From: Providencia rustigianii DSM 4541
GTDB taxonomy: Bacteria > Pseudomonadota > Gammaproteobacteria > Enterobacterales > Enterobacteriaceae
DNA length: 64,000 bases
Assembly (NCBI RefSeq): GCF_000156395.1
Contig: NZ_GG703818.1
Location: 894,426 to 958,425 of the forward strand
Direction: 5' to 3'
Position 1 is the first letter of the stretch; each line of letters starts with the position of its first letter. The position numbers and the translations under genes are program-made. Of this stretch, positions 29,632 to 42,264 are shown piece by piece. The notes under the pieces are model-generated. The model was not told where the DNA came from and made no database searches. It saw only the letters and a list, made by a program, of their open reading frames with translations.

Positions 29632-30243
29632 ATGTTTAGACTATCCGCATTTCATCGCTATGGGATTGCTATTTTAGCGCTCATCATTATTGCCGCAGCC
29701 TTTTGGCCTGAAGGCGATAAACCTCCTGCGAATAATAATGGGCAAAGCAAGCCAATTGTTATTCCACCGCCTATGGAACCTCAAGTCATTCCAGAGCCGA
29801 TCATCACGCCTCCGGAGCAACCCATCCCAGCTATCCCTGAAGGTCAGCCACCAACACAGCCCGTGGTGCCAGATATTATTCAACAACCCGCAGAGCCAAC
29901 TCAGCCGGTTGTTCAACCTTCAGTGACGCCACCACCAACTGCACAGCCAACGGAACCTAAACCTGCTCGCCCATCAGCCAATGAATGGCAAAATTATCAG
30001 ATACAAAAAGGTAAAACGCTGGCACAGCTATTTCGTGATAATAATTTGCAAGCCAATGATGCTTTTATCATGGCGCGAGTTGAAGGTACTGAAAAACCAC
30101 TCAGTAATTTGCAGCAAGGACAAAAACTTCGATTAAAAGCCAATGGAAAAGGTGAAGTACAACTCTTAGAAATCACCACACAAAACGGTAAAACCTACAG
30201 TTTTGCGCGATTAAGTGACGGAACCTACTATCGAACCCCATAG
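29632..30243 (+). CDS. ytfB: OapA/YtfB-family cell envelope protein
   Basis: A 203-residue single-pass protein. A membrane helix (about residues 10-25, GIAILALIIIAAAFW) is followed by a long proline- and glutamine-rich periplasmic linker (about 30-115) and a LysM-like OapA domain (about 120-203, YQIQKGKTLAQLFRDNNL, ARVEGTEKPLSNLQQGQKL). E. coli YtfB is linked to cell division and glycan binding. The ATG at 29632 follows an excellent GGAGG; the longer frame from 29530 is rejected. It is divergent from fklB. A hairpin at 30256-30286 follows. Confidence 0.88.
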   Translation: MFRLSAFHRYGIAILALIIIAAAFWPEGDKPPANNNGQSKPIVIPPPMEPQVIPEPIITPPEQPIPAIPEGQPPTQPVVPDIIQQPAEPTQPVVQPSVTPPPTAQPTEPKPARPSANEWQNYQIQKGKTLAQLFRDNNLQANDAFIMARVEGTEKPLSNLQQGQKLRLKANGKGEVQLLEITTQNGKTYSFARLSDGTYYRTP

Positions 30244-30255
30244 TTTTATCTATTT

Positions 30256-30286
30256 AAGGTGGTTTATGAGCGGTCATCTACCACCT
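30256..30286 (+). terminator. Hairpin after ytfB
   Basis: AAGGTGGT and ACCACCTT pair perfectly across a 15-nt loop. No T run follows, so the terminator call is tentative. Confidence 0.45.
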
Positions 30287-30399
30287 TAACGTTAATCTCC
30301 AGACAAAAGTTTGTCCGAATCGCTATTTAATACCTCGCAATAAACAATAAAACTCTATAATTATTCTGTTATTCACTATAAAGAGAAATCATAGAGCTT

Positions 30400-31176
30400 A
30401 TGGAAAACAATAAAAAAACCTGCAAAAACAAAATAGTAAAACTGATTTTAATCGGTCTATTACTCATCATACTCGGCGCAATTGGCTATATATCTTGGAT
30501 AAAATACCATTCAGATACACTTTGGAATATTGTTAGCCAGCAGTGTGTTCCACTAAAAGGAACTGAACAACAAAATCCATCCTGCACCAAAGTCGACTTA
30601 GAAAATCGCTATGTACTTTTTAAAGATAAACAAGGTCCAGTACATAATTTAGTGATCCCCACAGATAAAGTTTCTGGCATTGAATCACCACTGTTACTCA
30701 CTGAAACTAGCCCAGACTATTTCGCACTGGCATGGAATGAAAGAGAAAGTGTCAGCCCAACGGGTCAATCCCCAATAAGTGATGATAAATTAGCACTCGC
30801 AATCAATTCTCAATATGGTCGTTCTCAAGATCAGCTGCATATCCATATTTCGTGTTTGAAGCCACAGGTAATTCAACAGCTCAATCAGCATATGAATGCT
30901 ATTACTTCAGAGTGGTCGGCTTTCCCTACTCCGTTGGAAGGGCACGAATATTGGGTTAAAAAATTGGGGACATCAAATCTCCAACAAGAAAATCCATTTA
31001 AGCAATTGAATTTGTATGTCAAAGAACATGACGATGAAATGGGAAATTATGGACTCGCAGTTGCCAAGTTACAGGATGGCTCCATGGTTCTGCTCGCCAA
31101 TCGGATCAATATCTGGCAATTCAATTTAGGCAGTGCGGGGGAATTATTGGATTATCAATGTCAGGCTAATCATTAA
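30400..31176 (+). CDS. cdh: CDP-diacylglycerol pyrophosphatase
   Basis: Hydrolyses CDP-diacylglycerol to CMP and phosphatidic acid at the inner membrane. The 258-residue product has one N-terminal membrane helix (about residues 13-32), then the Cdh domain, a HIT-superfamily fold, with VHNLVIPTDKVSGIESP and the histidine motif DQLHIHISCLKP (about residues 146-157). In E. coli cdh lies elsewhere, beside sbp-pfkA. Here it stands between ytfB and the rplI end of the rpsF operon, and it ends at a shared terminator. Confidence 0.93.
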   Translation: MENNKKTCKNKIVKLILIGLLLIILGAIGYISWIKYHSDTLWNIVSQQCVPLKGTEQQNPSCTKVDLENRYVLFKDKQGPVHNLVIPTDKVSGIESPLLLTETSPDYFALAWNERESVSPTGQSPISDDKLALAINSQYGRSQDQLHIHISCLKPQVIQQLNQHMNAITSEWSAFPTPLEGHEYWVKKLGTSNLQQENPFKQLNLYVKEHDDEMGNYGLAVAKLQDGSMVLLANRINIWQFNLGSAGELLDYQCQANH

Positions 31177-31197
31177 GTTCGGACATTGTTAGATATA

Positions 31198-31227
31198 AAA
31201 AAACACCGAACATGTCGGTGTTTTTTT
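31198..31227. terminator. Bidirectional terminator between cdh and rplI
   Basis: AAACACCGA and TCGGTGTTT form a stem with a 5-nt loop, A-rich on the left and T-rich on the right. It suits both the rightward cdh and the leftward rpsF-priB-rpsR-rplI operon. Confidence 0.88.
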
Positions 31228-31270
31228 ATTGTGCCACCGAATTAACAGTGGCAACTACCATCATTATTGA

Positions 31271-31720
31271 TTACTCAGCAACGATGATAACGTTCAGCTC
31301 TGCGAAAACATCACTGTGTAACTGGAAGTGAACTTCGTGATCACCAGTAGTACGCAGAACGCCATTTGGCAGGCGAACTTCGCTTTTCGCAACTTTAACG
31401 CCAGCTGCAGTAATTGCATCAGCGATGTCACGAGTACCGATTGAACCGAACAGTTTACCTTCGTCACCAGCTTTAGAAGCCAGAGTAACAGAACCCAGAG
31501 CAGTAACAGCTGCTGCACGAGCCTGTGCTGCTGCCAGAACGTCAGCTAATTTAGCTTCCAATTCAGCGCGGCGAGCTTCAAAGAATTCGATGTTTTTCTT
31601 AGTTGCAGGAACAGCTTTACCCTGTGGAACTAAGAAGTTACGAGCGTAGCCCGATTTAACGTTAACCTGATCACCCAGGCTACCTAGGTTAGCTACTTTA
31701 TCAAGCAGAATAACTTGCAT
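31271..31720 (-). CDS. rplI: 50S ribosomal protein L9
   Basis: Large-subunit protein that binds domain V of 23S rRNA and affects reading-frame maintenance. The 149 residues match E. coli. The N-terminal domain has [19 protein letters not shown] and [14 protein letters not shown] long connecting helix covers about residues 41-74, and the C-terminal domain ends [16 protein letters not shown]. It is the last gene of rpsF-priB-rpsR-rplI, 38 nt after rpsR. Confidence 0.98.
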   Translation of the reverse strand: MQVILLDKVANLGSLGDQVNVKSGYARNFLVPQGKAVPATKKNIEFFEARRAELEAKLADVLAAAQARAAAVTALGSVTLASKAGDEGKLFGSIGTRDIADAITAAGVKVAKSEVRLPNGVLRTTGDHEVHFQLHSDVFAELNVIIVAE

Positions 31721-31758
31721 TACCTTATCCTCTATTAGTCGTTAATGGACTGTACCAA

Positions 31759-32308
<550 letters not shown>

Positions 32309-32316
32309 CTGAGTAA

Positions 32317-32712
32317 TTACTCTTCAGAATCCCCAGCTTCTTCTACTTCTTCATCCTGATAATCATCAGAAAGGTCACGGCCGCGACGTTCGTCTTTAGC
32401 TTTAACCATTGGAGAAGCTTCTGTTACTGCGTGTTTTAAGCGCATAACCATGCTGCGGATAACGGCATCGTTGAAGCGGAAGTTAGTTTCCAGCTCATCA
32501 ATCGCTTCCTGTGGAGCTTCTACGTTCAACAGAACATAGTGAGCTTTGTGCAGTTTGTTGATTGGGTAAGCCAGTTGACGACGGCCCCAGTCTTCCAGAC
32601 GGTGGATCTGACCTTGTGCATTAGTGATAACTGCACTGTAACGCTCGATCATGCCCGGAACCTGTTCGCTTTGGTCAGGATGGACCATAAAAACGATTTC
32701 GTAATGACGCAT
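32317..32712 (-). CDS. rpsF: 30S ribosomal protein S6
   Basis: Small-subunit protein that binds S18 on the platform. The ATG at 32710-32712 ([15 protein letters not shown]) after AAGGAG gives 131 residues; the frame continues upstream through the leader but is not conserved. Conserved parts are [16 protein letters not shown] and [12 protein letters not shown]. The very acidic tail ending DSEE matches the C-terminus that RimK extends with glutamates in E. coli. It is the first gene of the operon. Confidence 0.98.
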   Translation of the reverse strand: MRHYEIVFMVHPDQSEQVPGMIERYSAVITNAQGQIHRLEDWGRRQLAYPINKLHKAHYVLLNVEAPQEAIDELETNFRFNDAVIRSMVMRLKHAVTEASPMVKAKDERRGRDLSDDYQDEEVEEAGDSEE

Positions 32713-32738
32713 TAGTAGTTGCTCCTTACGGATTATTA

Positions 32739-32773
32739 GCCTCCTGTCTGGGTTAACCGCGGCCCGCGGAGGC
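32739..32773 (-). promoter_or_regulatory. Candidate S6:S18 autoregulatory leader in rpsF mRNA
   Basis: Upstream of rpsF the transcript can form a GCCTCC/GGAGGC stem enclosing a GC-rich internal region with CCG trinucleotides. The known S6:S18-binding leader motif in many bacteria presents a CCG in a hairpin bulge. The structure lies 27 nt before the rpsF ATG. Assignment rests on position and composition only. Confidence 0.4.
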
Positions 32774-32877
32774 AAGGAACTTATTGAGTGCGGCTAAAAA
32801 ATTGACGCGTAACTATACCCATCCCAGAGAAAAAACTCAAGGGATGGGGACAAATTAAGCAAAAATTATTTTGGGGC

Positions 32878-33615
32878 TTATTTTGCGGTACGCTGGCGCA
32901 CGGCTTCGAACAGGCAAACACCTGTCGCAACAGAGACATTCAAGGAGGAAACTGAGCCAGCCATTGGAATGCTGATCAGTTCATCGCAGTGTTCACGAGT
33001 CAAACGGCGCATACCTTCCCCTTCAGCGCCCATCACTAACGCAATAGATCCGGAAAGTTTGCTTTGATACAGAGTATGATCTGCTTCGCCTGCTGTTCCC
33101 ACGATCCACACATTGTATTCTTGCAGCAAGCGTAATGTTCTTGCCAAGTTAGTCACGCGAATTAAAGGAATATTTTCCGCTGCCCCGCAAGCAACTTTCT
33201 TCACTGTTGCATTTAACTGTGCAGATTTATCTTTCGGTACAATCACCGCATGCACGCCAGCAGCATCTGCGCTACGTAAACATGCCCCTAAGTTGTGAGG
33301 GTCGGTGACGCCATCCAAAACGAGTAAGAACGGAGATTCGGTACTTTCCAATAAATCAGGTAAGTCACCTTCTTGGTATTGCTTGCCCGGTAAGACGTTC
33401 GCAATAATACCTTGGTGTACTGCACCTTCAGTCTGTGCATCCATCCACTGGCGATTCGCCACTTGTACCACAATACCCTGCGCTTCAATTTCATGAACGA
33501 TTGGCATTAGGCGACGATCTTCACGACCTTTTAAAATGTAAACTTCTTTAATTCGTTGAGGTGAATTCTCAAGCAGGGCTTTCACTGCGTGAATGCCGTA
33601 AATAATTTCGCTCAT
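32878..33615 (-). CDS. rlmB: 23S rRNA (guanosine-2'-O-)-methyltransferase RlmB
   Basis: SPOUT-family enzyme that methylates the 2'-OH of G2251 in the peptidyl transferase P loop. The 245-residue product has an N-terminal substrate-binding domain (about 1-75) and a knotted catalytic domain with [43 protein letters not shown] and [18 protein letters not shown], the three SPOUT motifs. It lies 65 nt after rnr on the same strand. Many genes separate it from rpsF in E. coli, but here rpsF is the next gene. Confidence 0.97.
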   Translation of the reverse strand: MSEIIYGIHAVKALLENSPQRIKEVYILKGREDRRLMPIVHEIEAQGIVVQVANRQWMDAQTEGAVHQGIIANVLPGKQYQEGDLPDLLESTESPFLLVLDGVTDPHNLGACLRSADAAGVHAVIVPKDKSAQLNATVKKVACGAAENIPLIRVTNLARTLRLLQEYNVWIVGTAGEADHTLYQSKLSGSIALVMGAEGEGMRRLTREHCDELISIPMAGSVSSLNVSVATGVCLFEAVRQRTAK

Positions 33616-33680
33616 AAATATCTTTTATGTTGGAGTGTAGAGGTGGTGATAACTCACCACCTTATTTCATTAAAACGTGG

Positions 33681-36158
33681 TTATCCCTCTTGATTTTGGG
33701 ATTTTTTGGCAACACGTTTTGCCTTTAATTTGGCACTGATTTTTCGAGTCTTGTCTGAAGGCTTTTTACTTTTGCTCTTCCCTTTTGCATCAGGCTTAGC
33801 ATCAGATTGGGCCTCTTTTTTGCCTTTTTTCTCTGAACGACGGAACGCAGAATCAGGCTCAAAGTTTTTCTCTTTGCGCACATCCCCTTTTCGACGGGCT
33901 GGACGTGTTGCATTTTTAACTTCTGACTTCATCTTGTCGCGAGAAGTTTTACCCGGATTTTTCGCTTTACGTGTTGTCGAAATTAACGCGAAATCAATGG
34001 TGCGTTCATCCATATGTACAGCTTCCACACGGATTTCCACTTCGTCACCAAGGCGATACGTGGTGCTAGATGACTCACCAATCAAGCGCTGGCCTACAGC
34101 ATCATAGCGATAATAGTCATTATCAAGGGTGGAGATATGCACTAAACCATCAATAAATAGATCATTCAGACGGACAAAGAAACCAAATCCAGTGACGCTG
34201 GTAATCAAGCCTGTGAACACTTGCCCCACTTGGTCTTGCATAAAGTCGCATTTTAACCAATCTGCTACGTCACGGGTAGCTTCATCTGCACGGCGCTCTG
34301 TCAATGAACAATGTTCACCTAACTGAAGCATGCTCTCTATGTCGGAATGCCAACCACCCGTTTCCGTCCAGCGTTTATCCCCATGACCATGTTCTTTGGC
34401 TAACAAGTACTTAATACCGCGGTGCAAGGATAAGTCTGGGTAACGACGAATTGGCGACGTAAAGTGTGCATAGGATTTCAGTCCTAAACCAAAGTGACCT
34501 CGGTTTTCAGGATCGTAAATTGCCTGCTTCATTGAACGTAAAATCATGGTTTGGAGTAACTCATGATCTGGGCGTTCAGCAACTTCGTTCATTACTTGCG
34601 CATAATCTTTCGGCTCTGGTTTCATACCACCCGGCAGAGTTAAACCTAACTCGCTGAATACCGAGCGCAAATTCATCACGCTCTCTTCTTTAGGGCGATC
34701 ATGCACACGATATAACGCAGGCTCTTCATTTTTTTCCACAAATCGAGCCGCCGCAATATTAGCTAAAATCATGCACTCTTCAATCAATTTATGTGCATCA
34801 TTACGCTCAACGGGCTCAATACGTTCAATTCGACGCTCCGCATTAAAAATAAACTTAGCTTCTTCCGATTCAAAGGAAATCGCGCCGCGTTCAATACGGG
34901 CTGAATCTAATGCTTTGTATAATTGGTGCAAGTGCTCGATGTGCGGAACAAGCTCTTTATAATGTTCACGTAGCTCTTCATCACCTTGGATGATTTTCCA
35001 CACTTTGGTGTAAGTCAGACGTGCATGGGAGCTCATCACCGCTTCGTAGAATTTATACGATGAAAGCTTACCTGTTGCAGATACCGTCATTTCACAAACC
35101 ATACACAGACGGTCAACACCTGGGTTCAATGAACACAATCCGTTAGACAGCACTTCCGGTAGCATCGGTACCACTTGGGATGGGAAGTATACGGAGTTAC
35201 CACGGCTACGCGCTTCAGTATCCAACGCAGTTTGTGGACGAACATAGTAGCTGACGTCCGCAATCGCAACCCATAAACGCCAACCGCCACCTTTTTTAGG
35301 TGAGCAGTATACTGCATCATCAAAGTCACGAGCATCTTCGCCATCGATAGTCACTAAAGGTAAGTCACGTAAATCTACTCGTCCTTTTTTCGCTGACTCT
35401 GGAACTTGTTCGCTTAAATCTGCAACTTGCTTTGTCACTTGTGGCGGCCAAGAGTGAGGAATTTCATGGGTGCGTAGCGCGATTTCAACCGCCATGCCCG
35501 TGCCCATAGTTTCGCCCAACACTTCAATAACGTTACCGACTGCTTGAGATCGACGCTGTGGTCTAGTCACTAATTCAACCACCACCACGTTACCCATACG
35601 GGCACCACACGTTTGGTCTTTTGGTATCAAAATATCAAAGCTCAGGCGACTATCGTCAGGGACAACAAATCCCATACCGGCTTCGATAAAATAGCGACCA
35701 ACAATTTGGTTATTACGAGGCTCTAATACACGAACAACACGCACTTCAGTGCGGCCTTTGCGGTCTTGTCCGTATGGCTGAGCGAGAATAATATCGCCGT
35801 GTAAAGCACGCTTCATCTCATCTTGAGATAAGTAATAATCTTCTTTTTTACCTTCAACGCGTAAGAAACCATAACCATCACGGTGGCCGATTACTTTACC
35901 CTTGAGGAGATCAAGGCGCTCTGGTAATGCATAACATTTGCGGCGAGTGAATACTAATTGACCATCACGTTCCATCGCACGTAAGCGACGGCGCAATGCT
36001 TCTAATTCATCTTCAGTAGAGAGATTTAATAACTGAGCAATTTCTTCACGATTAGCAGGAGCGCTGCGTTTAGATAAGAGATCTAAAATAAATTCTCTAC
36101 TAGGGATTGGCGACTCGTATTTTTCTGCTTCTCTTTCCTGAAAAGGATCGTTTGACAT
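33681..36158 (-). CDS. rnr: Exoribonuclease R (RNase R)
   Basis: Processive 3'-5' exoribonuclease that degrades structured RNA and takes part in rRNA quality control and trans-translation. The ATG at 36156-36158 ([14 protein letters not shown]) after GGAGGT is chosen over the ATG four codons upstream. It gives 825 residues: N-terminal winged helix and cold-shock domains (about 1-230), the RNB domain (about 260-590, [16 protein letters not shown] with metal-binding aspartates, [12 protein letters not shown]), an S1 domain (about 645-725) and a lysine-rich C-terminal tail. It follows nsrR, as in E. coli. Confidence 0.97.
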   Translation of the reverse strand: MSNDPFQEREAEKYESPIPSREFILDLLSKRSAPANREEIAQLLNLSTEDELEALRRRLRAMERDGQLVFTRRKCYALPERLDLLKGKVIGHRDGYGFLRVEGKKEDYYLSQDEMKRALHGDIILAQPYGQDRKGRTEVRVVRVLEPRNNQIVGRYFIEAGMGFVVPDDSRLSFDILIPKDQTCGARMGNVVVVELVTRPQRRSQAVGNVIEVLGETMGTGMAVEIALRTHEIPHSWPPQVTKQVADLSEQVPESAKKGRVDLRDLPLVTIDGEDARDFDDAVYCSPKKGGGWRLWVAIADVSYYVRPQTALDTEARSRGNSVYFPSQVVPMLPEVLSNGLCSLNPGVDRLCMVCEMTVSATGKLSSYKFYEAVMSSHARLTYTKVWKIIQGDEELREHYKELVPHIEHLHQLYKALDSARIERGAISFESEEAKFIFNAERRIERIEPVERNDAHKLIEECMILANIAAARFVEKNEEPALYRVHDRPKEESVMNLRSVFSELGLTLPGGMKPEPKDYAQVMNEVAERPDHELLQTMILRSMKQAIYDPENRGHFGLGLKSYAHFTSPIRRYPDLSLHRGIKYLLAKEHGHGDKRWTETGGWHSDIESMLQLGEHCSLTERRADEATRDVADWLKCDFMQDQVGQVFTGLITSVTGFGFFVRLNDLFIDGLVHISTLDNDYYRYDAVGQRLIGESSSTTYRLGDEVEIRVEAVHMDERTIDFALISTTRKAKNPGKTSRDKMKSEVKNATRPARRKGDVRKEKNFEPDSAFRRSEKKGKKEAQSDAKPDAKGKSKSKKPSDKTRKISAKLKAKRVAKKSQNQEG

Positions 36159-36199
36159 TGTTACCTCCATTGTCGTCAGAGTGATAAATTACTGAGACA

Positions 36200-36622
36200 T
36201 TAATCGAGCAGTAATTGATACAGCGGGCTATTATCTTTTACCATGTCCGCCAGCGTATATTGATCAAGTTCTTGTAAAAACTGCTGTATTGCTTTATTCA
36301 GCGCACCTTTCAGGCGGCAAGCGGGTGTAATATGACAAAATTCACCACTACAATTAACAAGGGTCAAGGGTTCTAACGCTCTCACGACATCCCCTATCCG
36401 AATTGATTCTGCTGGTTGACCTAGCGATATGCCGCCATTTTTGCCGCGAACGGCTTTAATATAGCCAAGGTGACTAAGCTGATTAATTATCTTAACCATG
36501 TGATTACGAGAAACACCATACACGTCAGTAACTTCTGTGATACTCGTCATTTTCCCTTTTTCAAGGGCTGCGAGATAAATTAGGGCGCGTAACCCATAAT
36601 CAGTAAAACTTGTCAGCTGCAC
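36200..36622 (-). CDS. nsrR: Nitric-oxide-sensing repressor NsrR
   Basis: Rrf2-family Fe-S regulator that represses NO-detoxification genes such as hmp. The N-terminal winged helix reads [18 protein letters not shown] and [19 protein letters not shown]. Three cluster cysteines lie in [13 protein letters not shown]. The start taken is the GTG at 36620-36622, giving the E. coli-like MQLTSF and a GAGGT site at 5-nt spacing; another in-frame GTG two codons upstream overlaps that site. It forms a unit with rnr. Confidence 0.95.
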   Translation of the reverse strand: MQLTSFTDYGLRALIYLAALEKGKMTSITEVTDVYGVSRNHMVKIINQLSHLGYIKAVRGKNGGISLGQPAESIRIGDVVRALEPLTLVNCSGEFCHITPACRLKGALNKAIQQFLQELDQYTLADMVKDNSPLYQLLLD

Positions 36623-36888
36623 AGTCACCTCAAATATTTTTGGCGTTACAGTATGTTGTTAAATGCCTATTAACCATCTTAGTTATCTTTCTTGTTTTGA
36701 GTATCTAACAACAAAGCTATTATTTTGAATAACTTTCACAGTATATAACCTTAGTTGCAGTCTAGCCTATACCTACCTATAAAGATGTATCCTATGGCAC
36801 GGAATGTTCAGTGTACTAAAGATATTATGTGGAAGTTTTGACTTTTTATCAAAAACGAATTCAATGGAAGGAAAAAAGGGGTGATAAA

Positions 36889-36916
36889 AAAACAGCGCCC
36901 TAATGAGCGCTGTCAA
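36889..36916 (-). terminator. Terminator of purA
   Basis: ACAGCGC and GCGCTGT form a stem; on the minus strand a TTTTTTT run follows. It lies 6 nt past the purA stop. Confidence 0.88.
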
Positions 36917-36921
36917 TGCGA

Positions 36922-38256
<1,335 letters not shown>

Positions 38257-38424
38257 CTACCATCAAAAATGAACTGTTCCAGTGATATTTTGGCATTGCA
38301 AAAATTTTTTTCTAGAAAGCAAGTAAAATGGTAGTTTTATTTCTGTCGTAAACTCAAAATGAATTTCATCAACCTGAGCAGCTGCAATTTTCCCTGAAAA
38401 ATCCGACACTTGAAACGACAGGCG

Positions 38425-38454
38425 AAAAAAAGCCCACCGAAGCGGGCTTTTCTT
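38425..38454 (-). terminator. Terminator of the hfq-hflX-hflK-hflC operon
   Basis: AAGCCC and GGGCTT with flanking pairs form a tight hairpin (AAAGCCCACCGAAGCGGGCTTT). On the minus strand a T run follows. It lies 55 nt past hflC. Confidence 0.85.
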
Positions 38455-38508
38455 TATTAGATTAACAGTAATTTAAGCTCGTTGCACGTAACTTAAGTTG
38501 GCTGTTGA

Positions 38509-39510
38509 TTAATCTGGTGCACGCAACTTAGTTGGTGCCTTCATAAAGCGGAAGAAGTCAGTGTCTGGGCTAAGTACCATTACGTCGTCACCACTTTTGA
38601 AGCTCTGCTCATAAGCACGTAAGCTACGGATAAAGGCATAGAACTCAGGATCTTGGTTAAATGCATCAGCAAACAATTTAGTTGCCATTGCATCGCCTTC
38701 ACCTCGCAGAGTCAGCGCAGTACGCTCAGATTCTGCTAAAGTTTCCGTTACTGTTTTATCTGCAACCGCACGAATTTTCGTTGCTTCTTCTTGGCCTTGA
38801 GAACGATGCTGACGAGCAACTGCTTCACGCTCTGCACGCATACGCGCATAAATTGCCTCAGAAACTTCGTTTGGTAATTCAATACGTTTAATACGTACGT
38901 CGACCACTTCGATACCTAATGCCGCCATACTGTTCGCATTGACAACCAGTGGCTTCAAGTTTGTTTCTTGCTCAACCCGAGCCGCAGCATCTGCAATTGC
39001 AGCATCTGCATCTTTTGTTGCTTCGTCGGTTGCCGTACCTTTGTTCAGTGCATCACGAACATCTACCGTTAAACGACCACGAGAATCGGTAATGATGTCT
39101 TTCACGCTTAAACGACCAAACTCAGAACGTAAACGGTCACTAAACTTACGCTTTAATAGTGTTTCTGCTTGGAATGGGTTACCGCCGCCTGTCGCTACAT
39201 AGTAGCGGCTGAAGTCCGTAACACGCCATTTCAGGTATGAATCCACCATTAAGTCTTTGTTTTCGCTAGTCAGGTAACGGTCAGCTTGAATTTCTAATGT
39301 CTGAATACGTGCATCTAGCATTTTTACTGTTTCAATAAATGGAACTTTAAAATGTAGACCCGGCTCATAAATGATCGGTTTATTTTCAGAATCACGCAAA
39401 ACCTTACCAAAACGTAAAACAATACCGCGATCAGTTTGAGGAACAATAAAGATAGATGCGTAGGCAACTGCCAAAACAGCAATAACAATAAAGATTAAAG
39501 ACTTACGCAT
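38509..39510 (-). CDS. hflC: Modulator of FtsH protease HflC
   Basis: SPFH/band-7 inner membrane protein that forms with HflK a large periplasmic cage around FtsH hexamers and limits degradation of membrane proteins. The 333-residue product has an N-terminal membrane helix (about 5-22, LIFIVIAVLAVAYASIF), the SPFH domain (TDRGIVLRFGKV) and a helical region with IYARMRAEREAVARQHRSQG. It starts 2 nt after hflK, so translation is coupled. Length equals the E. coli protein. Confidence 0.97.
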   Translation of the reverse strand: MRKSLIFIVIAVLAVAYASIFIVPQTDRGIVLRFGKVLRDSENKPIIYEPGLHFKVPFIETVKMLDARIQTLEIQADRYLTSENKDLMVDSYLKWRVTDFSRYYVATGGGNPFQAETLLKRKFSDRLRSEFGRLSVKDIITDSRGRLTVDVRDALNKGTATDEATKDADAAIADAAARVEQETNLKPLVVNANSMAALGIEVVDVRIKRIELPNEVSEAIYARMRAEREAVARQHRSQGQEEATKIRAVADKTVTETLAESERTALTLRGEGDAMATKLFADAFNQDPEFYAFIRSLRAYEQSFKSGDDVMVLSPDTDFFRFMKAPTKLRAPD

Positions 39511-39512
39511 GA

Positions 39513-40721
39513 TTATTGTCTCCCTACTCTAACTGCATCACCGCGCACAGCATTATCTGGCTGAGCGGGTGCTGTACCCGTAGAAGATGTACTTTCCGTT
39601 GGGTTCGTCATTCTTGCTGACTGATTTGTTTTTGGAGCAGTGGCTGTGTTGCCATTCGTTCCACGCATGATTTGATCAAGTGGCAGCACTAACATGCTGT
39701 TGCTCTTATCATTCGCAATAACTTTACGTGTATTTGCTAACACGCGCTCCATCGTTTCAATGTACAGACGCTCACGAGTAATCTCTGGTGCAGCACGGTA
39801 TTCAGGTAACATTTTCGCAAAACTTGCGACCTCACCCTCTGCTTTGAAGACCACACTCGCTTTATAAGCCTCAGCTTCTTCGATCATCTTCTGAGCATTA
39901 CCTTTCGCCAATGGCAGAACTTCATTTCGATAAGCATGCGCTTGACGAATAGTTTTCTGTTCTTCTTCCCTTGCCGAAATTACGTCATCAAATGCCGCTT
40001 TTACATCTTCAGGCGGACGAGCCGCTTGGAAGTTGACATCGAGTAATGTGATACCCATTTTGTATGGTGCAATCGTCGCTTCTAGCTCTTTCTGTGTAAC
40101 ATCACGGATAAAGGCTCGATTCGTAGTCAATACTTGCTCCATGGCTGATTGACCAATAACACCACGCACTGCGCTATCCAGAGCTTGACGTAAACTATTA
40201 TCCGGATTCGTCACGCTAAATAGATATTGAGCAGGGTCTGTAACACGATATTGTACGTTCATTTCAACGCGGATCACGTTTTCATCTGACGTTAACATCA
40301 TGCCATTAGTTGCTTGTTCGCGAACTGTTTCAACGTTGACTGGAACCACGTTATCAATAAAAGTTGGCTTCCAGTTCAAACCAGGTCCGACAATACCATT
40401 GTACTCACCAAAACGTAACACTACGCCACGGTCACTTTCTTTAATGGTATAGAAGCCAGATCCGGCCCATACAACAACGATTGCAGCAACGGCTAACATT
40501 CCTAGGCGACCGCTAAATTGAGATGGTTGTTTAGTATCGCCTTCACCACCGCCCTTTTTACCGCCACCGCCGAGCTTGCTGCCTATTTTACGAAAGAGAT
40601 CGTCGAGATCATAAGACCCAGGTTTCCGACTGCCTTTATTCCCGCCAGAGTTGCCGCCTTTATTGCCGCTTCCCCACGGATCGCGGTCTTGTCCGTCATT
40701 ACCGGGCTGATTCCACGCCAT
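39513..40721 (-). CDS. hflK: Modulator of FtsH protease HflK
   Basis: Partner of HflC in the FtsH-HflKC complex. The 402 residues start with a glycine- and charge-rich cytoplasmic segment (about 1-75, many GG and KG pairs). One membrane helix follows (about 78-98, LGMLAVAAIVVVWAGSGF), then the SPFH domain (ESDRGVVLRFGEY, GPGLNWKPTFID) and a helical arm. The C-terminal 50 residues are Thr/Ser/Pro-rich and probably disordered. GGAG precedes the ATG. A gap of 171 bp separates it from hflX. Confidence 0.97.
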   Translation of the reverse strand: MAWNQPGNDGQDRDPWGSGNKGGNSGGNKGSRKPGSYDLDDLFRKIGSKLGGGGKKGGGEGDTKQPSQFSGRLGMLAVAAIVVVWAGSGFYTIKESDRGVVLRFGEYNGIVGPGLNWKPTFIDNVVPVNVETVREQATNGMMLTSDENVIRVEMNVQYRVTDPAQYLFSVTNPDNSLRQALDSAVRGVIGQSAMEQVLTTNRAFIRDVTQKELEATIAPYKMGITLLDVNFQAARPPEDVKAAFDDVISAREEEQKTIRQAHAYRNEVLPLAKGNAQKMIEEAEAYKASVVFKAEGEVASFAKMLPEYRAAPEITRERLYIETMERVLANTRKVIANDKSNSMLVLPLDQIMRGTNGNTATAPKTNQSARMTNPTESTSSTGTAPAQPDNAVRGDAVRVGRQ

Positions 40722-40892
40722 GTTTTAGCTCCATTCTTTATGATTGATTTTTAGGGCTAAGAGCAAAATTCGCTTTCTTCAGTCAACCACTTGGGATCGT
40801 GAATTAAGTCGAGCATATTGGCTCTTAATATCAATTCCATTGCCTAACTATGTTGCGATTACGCCAGTATAAAAACTGAAGTAACATCGTCT

Positions 40893-42173
40893 TTAAACAA
40901 CATAATCAGGTAATTGTTGCTCTTGCTTACATAAACGTCGCCAATCCACCATTGGCATACGCACCTCAAGACCGATGGTACCGTCCTCTTCTTGCCACTC
41001 ACGTTCTATGGATTGAAGTTGATAAAAACGGCTCCGCAAACGGCCTTCATTGGGTGGTAAACGCAATTCAAAATGTGCGATTTCACCTGAAAGGCGTTCC
41101 GTCAATGCTTGAAGCAACAAAGGGATACCTTCACCTGTTTGCGCTGAAACCCAGACACGAGCAGGCTTGTTATCCTCATCTCTGTCGATACGCGGGACAA
41201 AATCTTCCAGCATATCAACTTTGTTCATCACTAAAAGTGTCGGTATTTCATTCGCTTCAATCTCTTCCAACACACTTTCAACCGCCTGAATATTTTCATC
41301 CAAACGATTATCTGCTGCATCAATCACATGGAGCAATAAAGTTGCTTCACGAGTTTCTTGCAGGGTTGCTTTAAATGCTGCAACCAAGTCGTGGGGGAGA
41401 TGGCGAATAAAACCTACCGTATCTGCCAGAACTACAGTGCCGACATCATTAACATCAATACGACGTAATGTCGGGTCCAGTGTGGCAAACAGTTGATCCG
41501 CAGCATAAACATCTGCCGACGTCATCCTGTTAAATAAACTGGATTTACCGGCGTTGGTATAGCCAACCAAAGAAACTGTCGGAATATCCGCTTTATTTCT
41601 TGATTGACGTCCCTGCTCACGCTGTTTTTCGACTCGTCCAAGGCGGGATAATATCTGTTTGATTTTATCTCGTAGTAATCGACGGTCTGTTTCAAGCTGA
41701 GTTTCACCGGGACCGCGTAAACCAATCCCGCCTTTTTGTCGCTCAAGGTGCGTCCATCCCCTCACTAAGCGAGTTGATAGATGCCGTAGTTGAGCTAATT
41801 CAACTTGAAGTTTACCTTCATGCGTACGCGCACGTTGAGCAAAAATATCTAAAATCACCCCTGTACGGTCAATAACCCTACATTGGCAAAGCCTTTCAAG
41901 ATTACGTTCTTGAGCAGGGCTAAGAGTATGATTAAATAGCACCACATCTGCACCACTCGCCTCGACTGCTTCAGCGATTTCTTCAGCTTTTCCTTCCCCA
42001 ACAAAAAACTTTGGGTGAGGTGCCTTGCGGCTGCCAGTTACTATTTGTACGGGTTTAACCCCAGCAGAAGTCACTAGGGACTCAAATTCTGCTAAATTAT
42101 CAACGTCTTTTTCTTGGTCAAAAAAAACATGAACAAGTACAGCCAGTTCACCGCCTTCATACCTATCAAACAA
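40893..42173 (-). CDS. hflX: Ribosome-rescue GTPase HflX
   Basis: GTP-binding protein that splits stalled or heat-damaged ribosomes. The likely start is a TTG at 42171-42173 (reading LFDRYEGGE), 7-8 nt after AAGAGGT, giving 426 residues, exactly the E. coli length; the ATG at 42206 adds 11 unconserved residues. The N-terminal HflX domain has [17 protein letters not shown], a helical linker contains [18 protein letters not shown], and the G domain has [19 protein letters not shown] and MNKVDML. It follows hfq in the conserved miaA-hfq-hflX order. Confidence 0.96.
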   Translation of the reverse strand: MFDRYEGGELAVLVHVFFDQEKDVDNLAEFESLVTSAGVKPVQIVTGSRKAPHPKFFVGEGKAEEIAEAVEASGADVVLFNHTLSPAQERNLERLCQCRVIDRTGVILDIFAQRARTHEGKLQVELAQLRHLSTRLVRGWTHLERQKGGIGLRGPGETQLETDRRLLRDKIKQILSRLGRVEKQREQGRQSRNKADIPTVSLVGYTNAGKSSLFNRMTSADVYAADQLFATLDPTLRRIDVNDVGTVVLADTVGFIRHLPHDLVAAFKATLQETREATLLLHVIDAADNRLDENIQAVESVLEEIEANEIPTLLVMNKVDMLEDFVPRIDRDEDNKPARVWVSAQTGEGIPLLLQALTERLSGEIAHFELRLPPNEGRLRSRFYQLQSIEREWQEEDGTIGLEVRMPMVDWRRLCKQEQQLPDYVV

Positions 42174-42264
42174 GGTGTAACCTCTTAGGCTCAATAATAA
42201 TTGCAAAGGAAAAACACAGGTATAGTCTCCCTACCCATGCTTTCCTTGTTTTTAGCGTACAGTC

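Noticed and set aside
36782-36792. NsrR half-site (AAGATGTAT) upstream of nsrR
   Set aside because: Only one half of the inverted repeat is recognisable and such AT-rich 9-mers occur by chance; too weak to list as a site.
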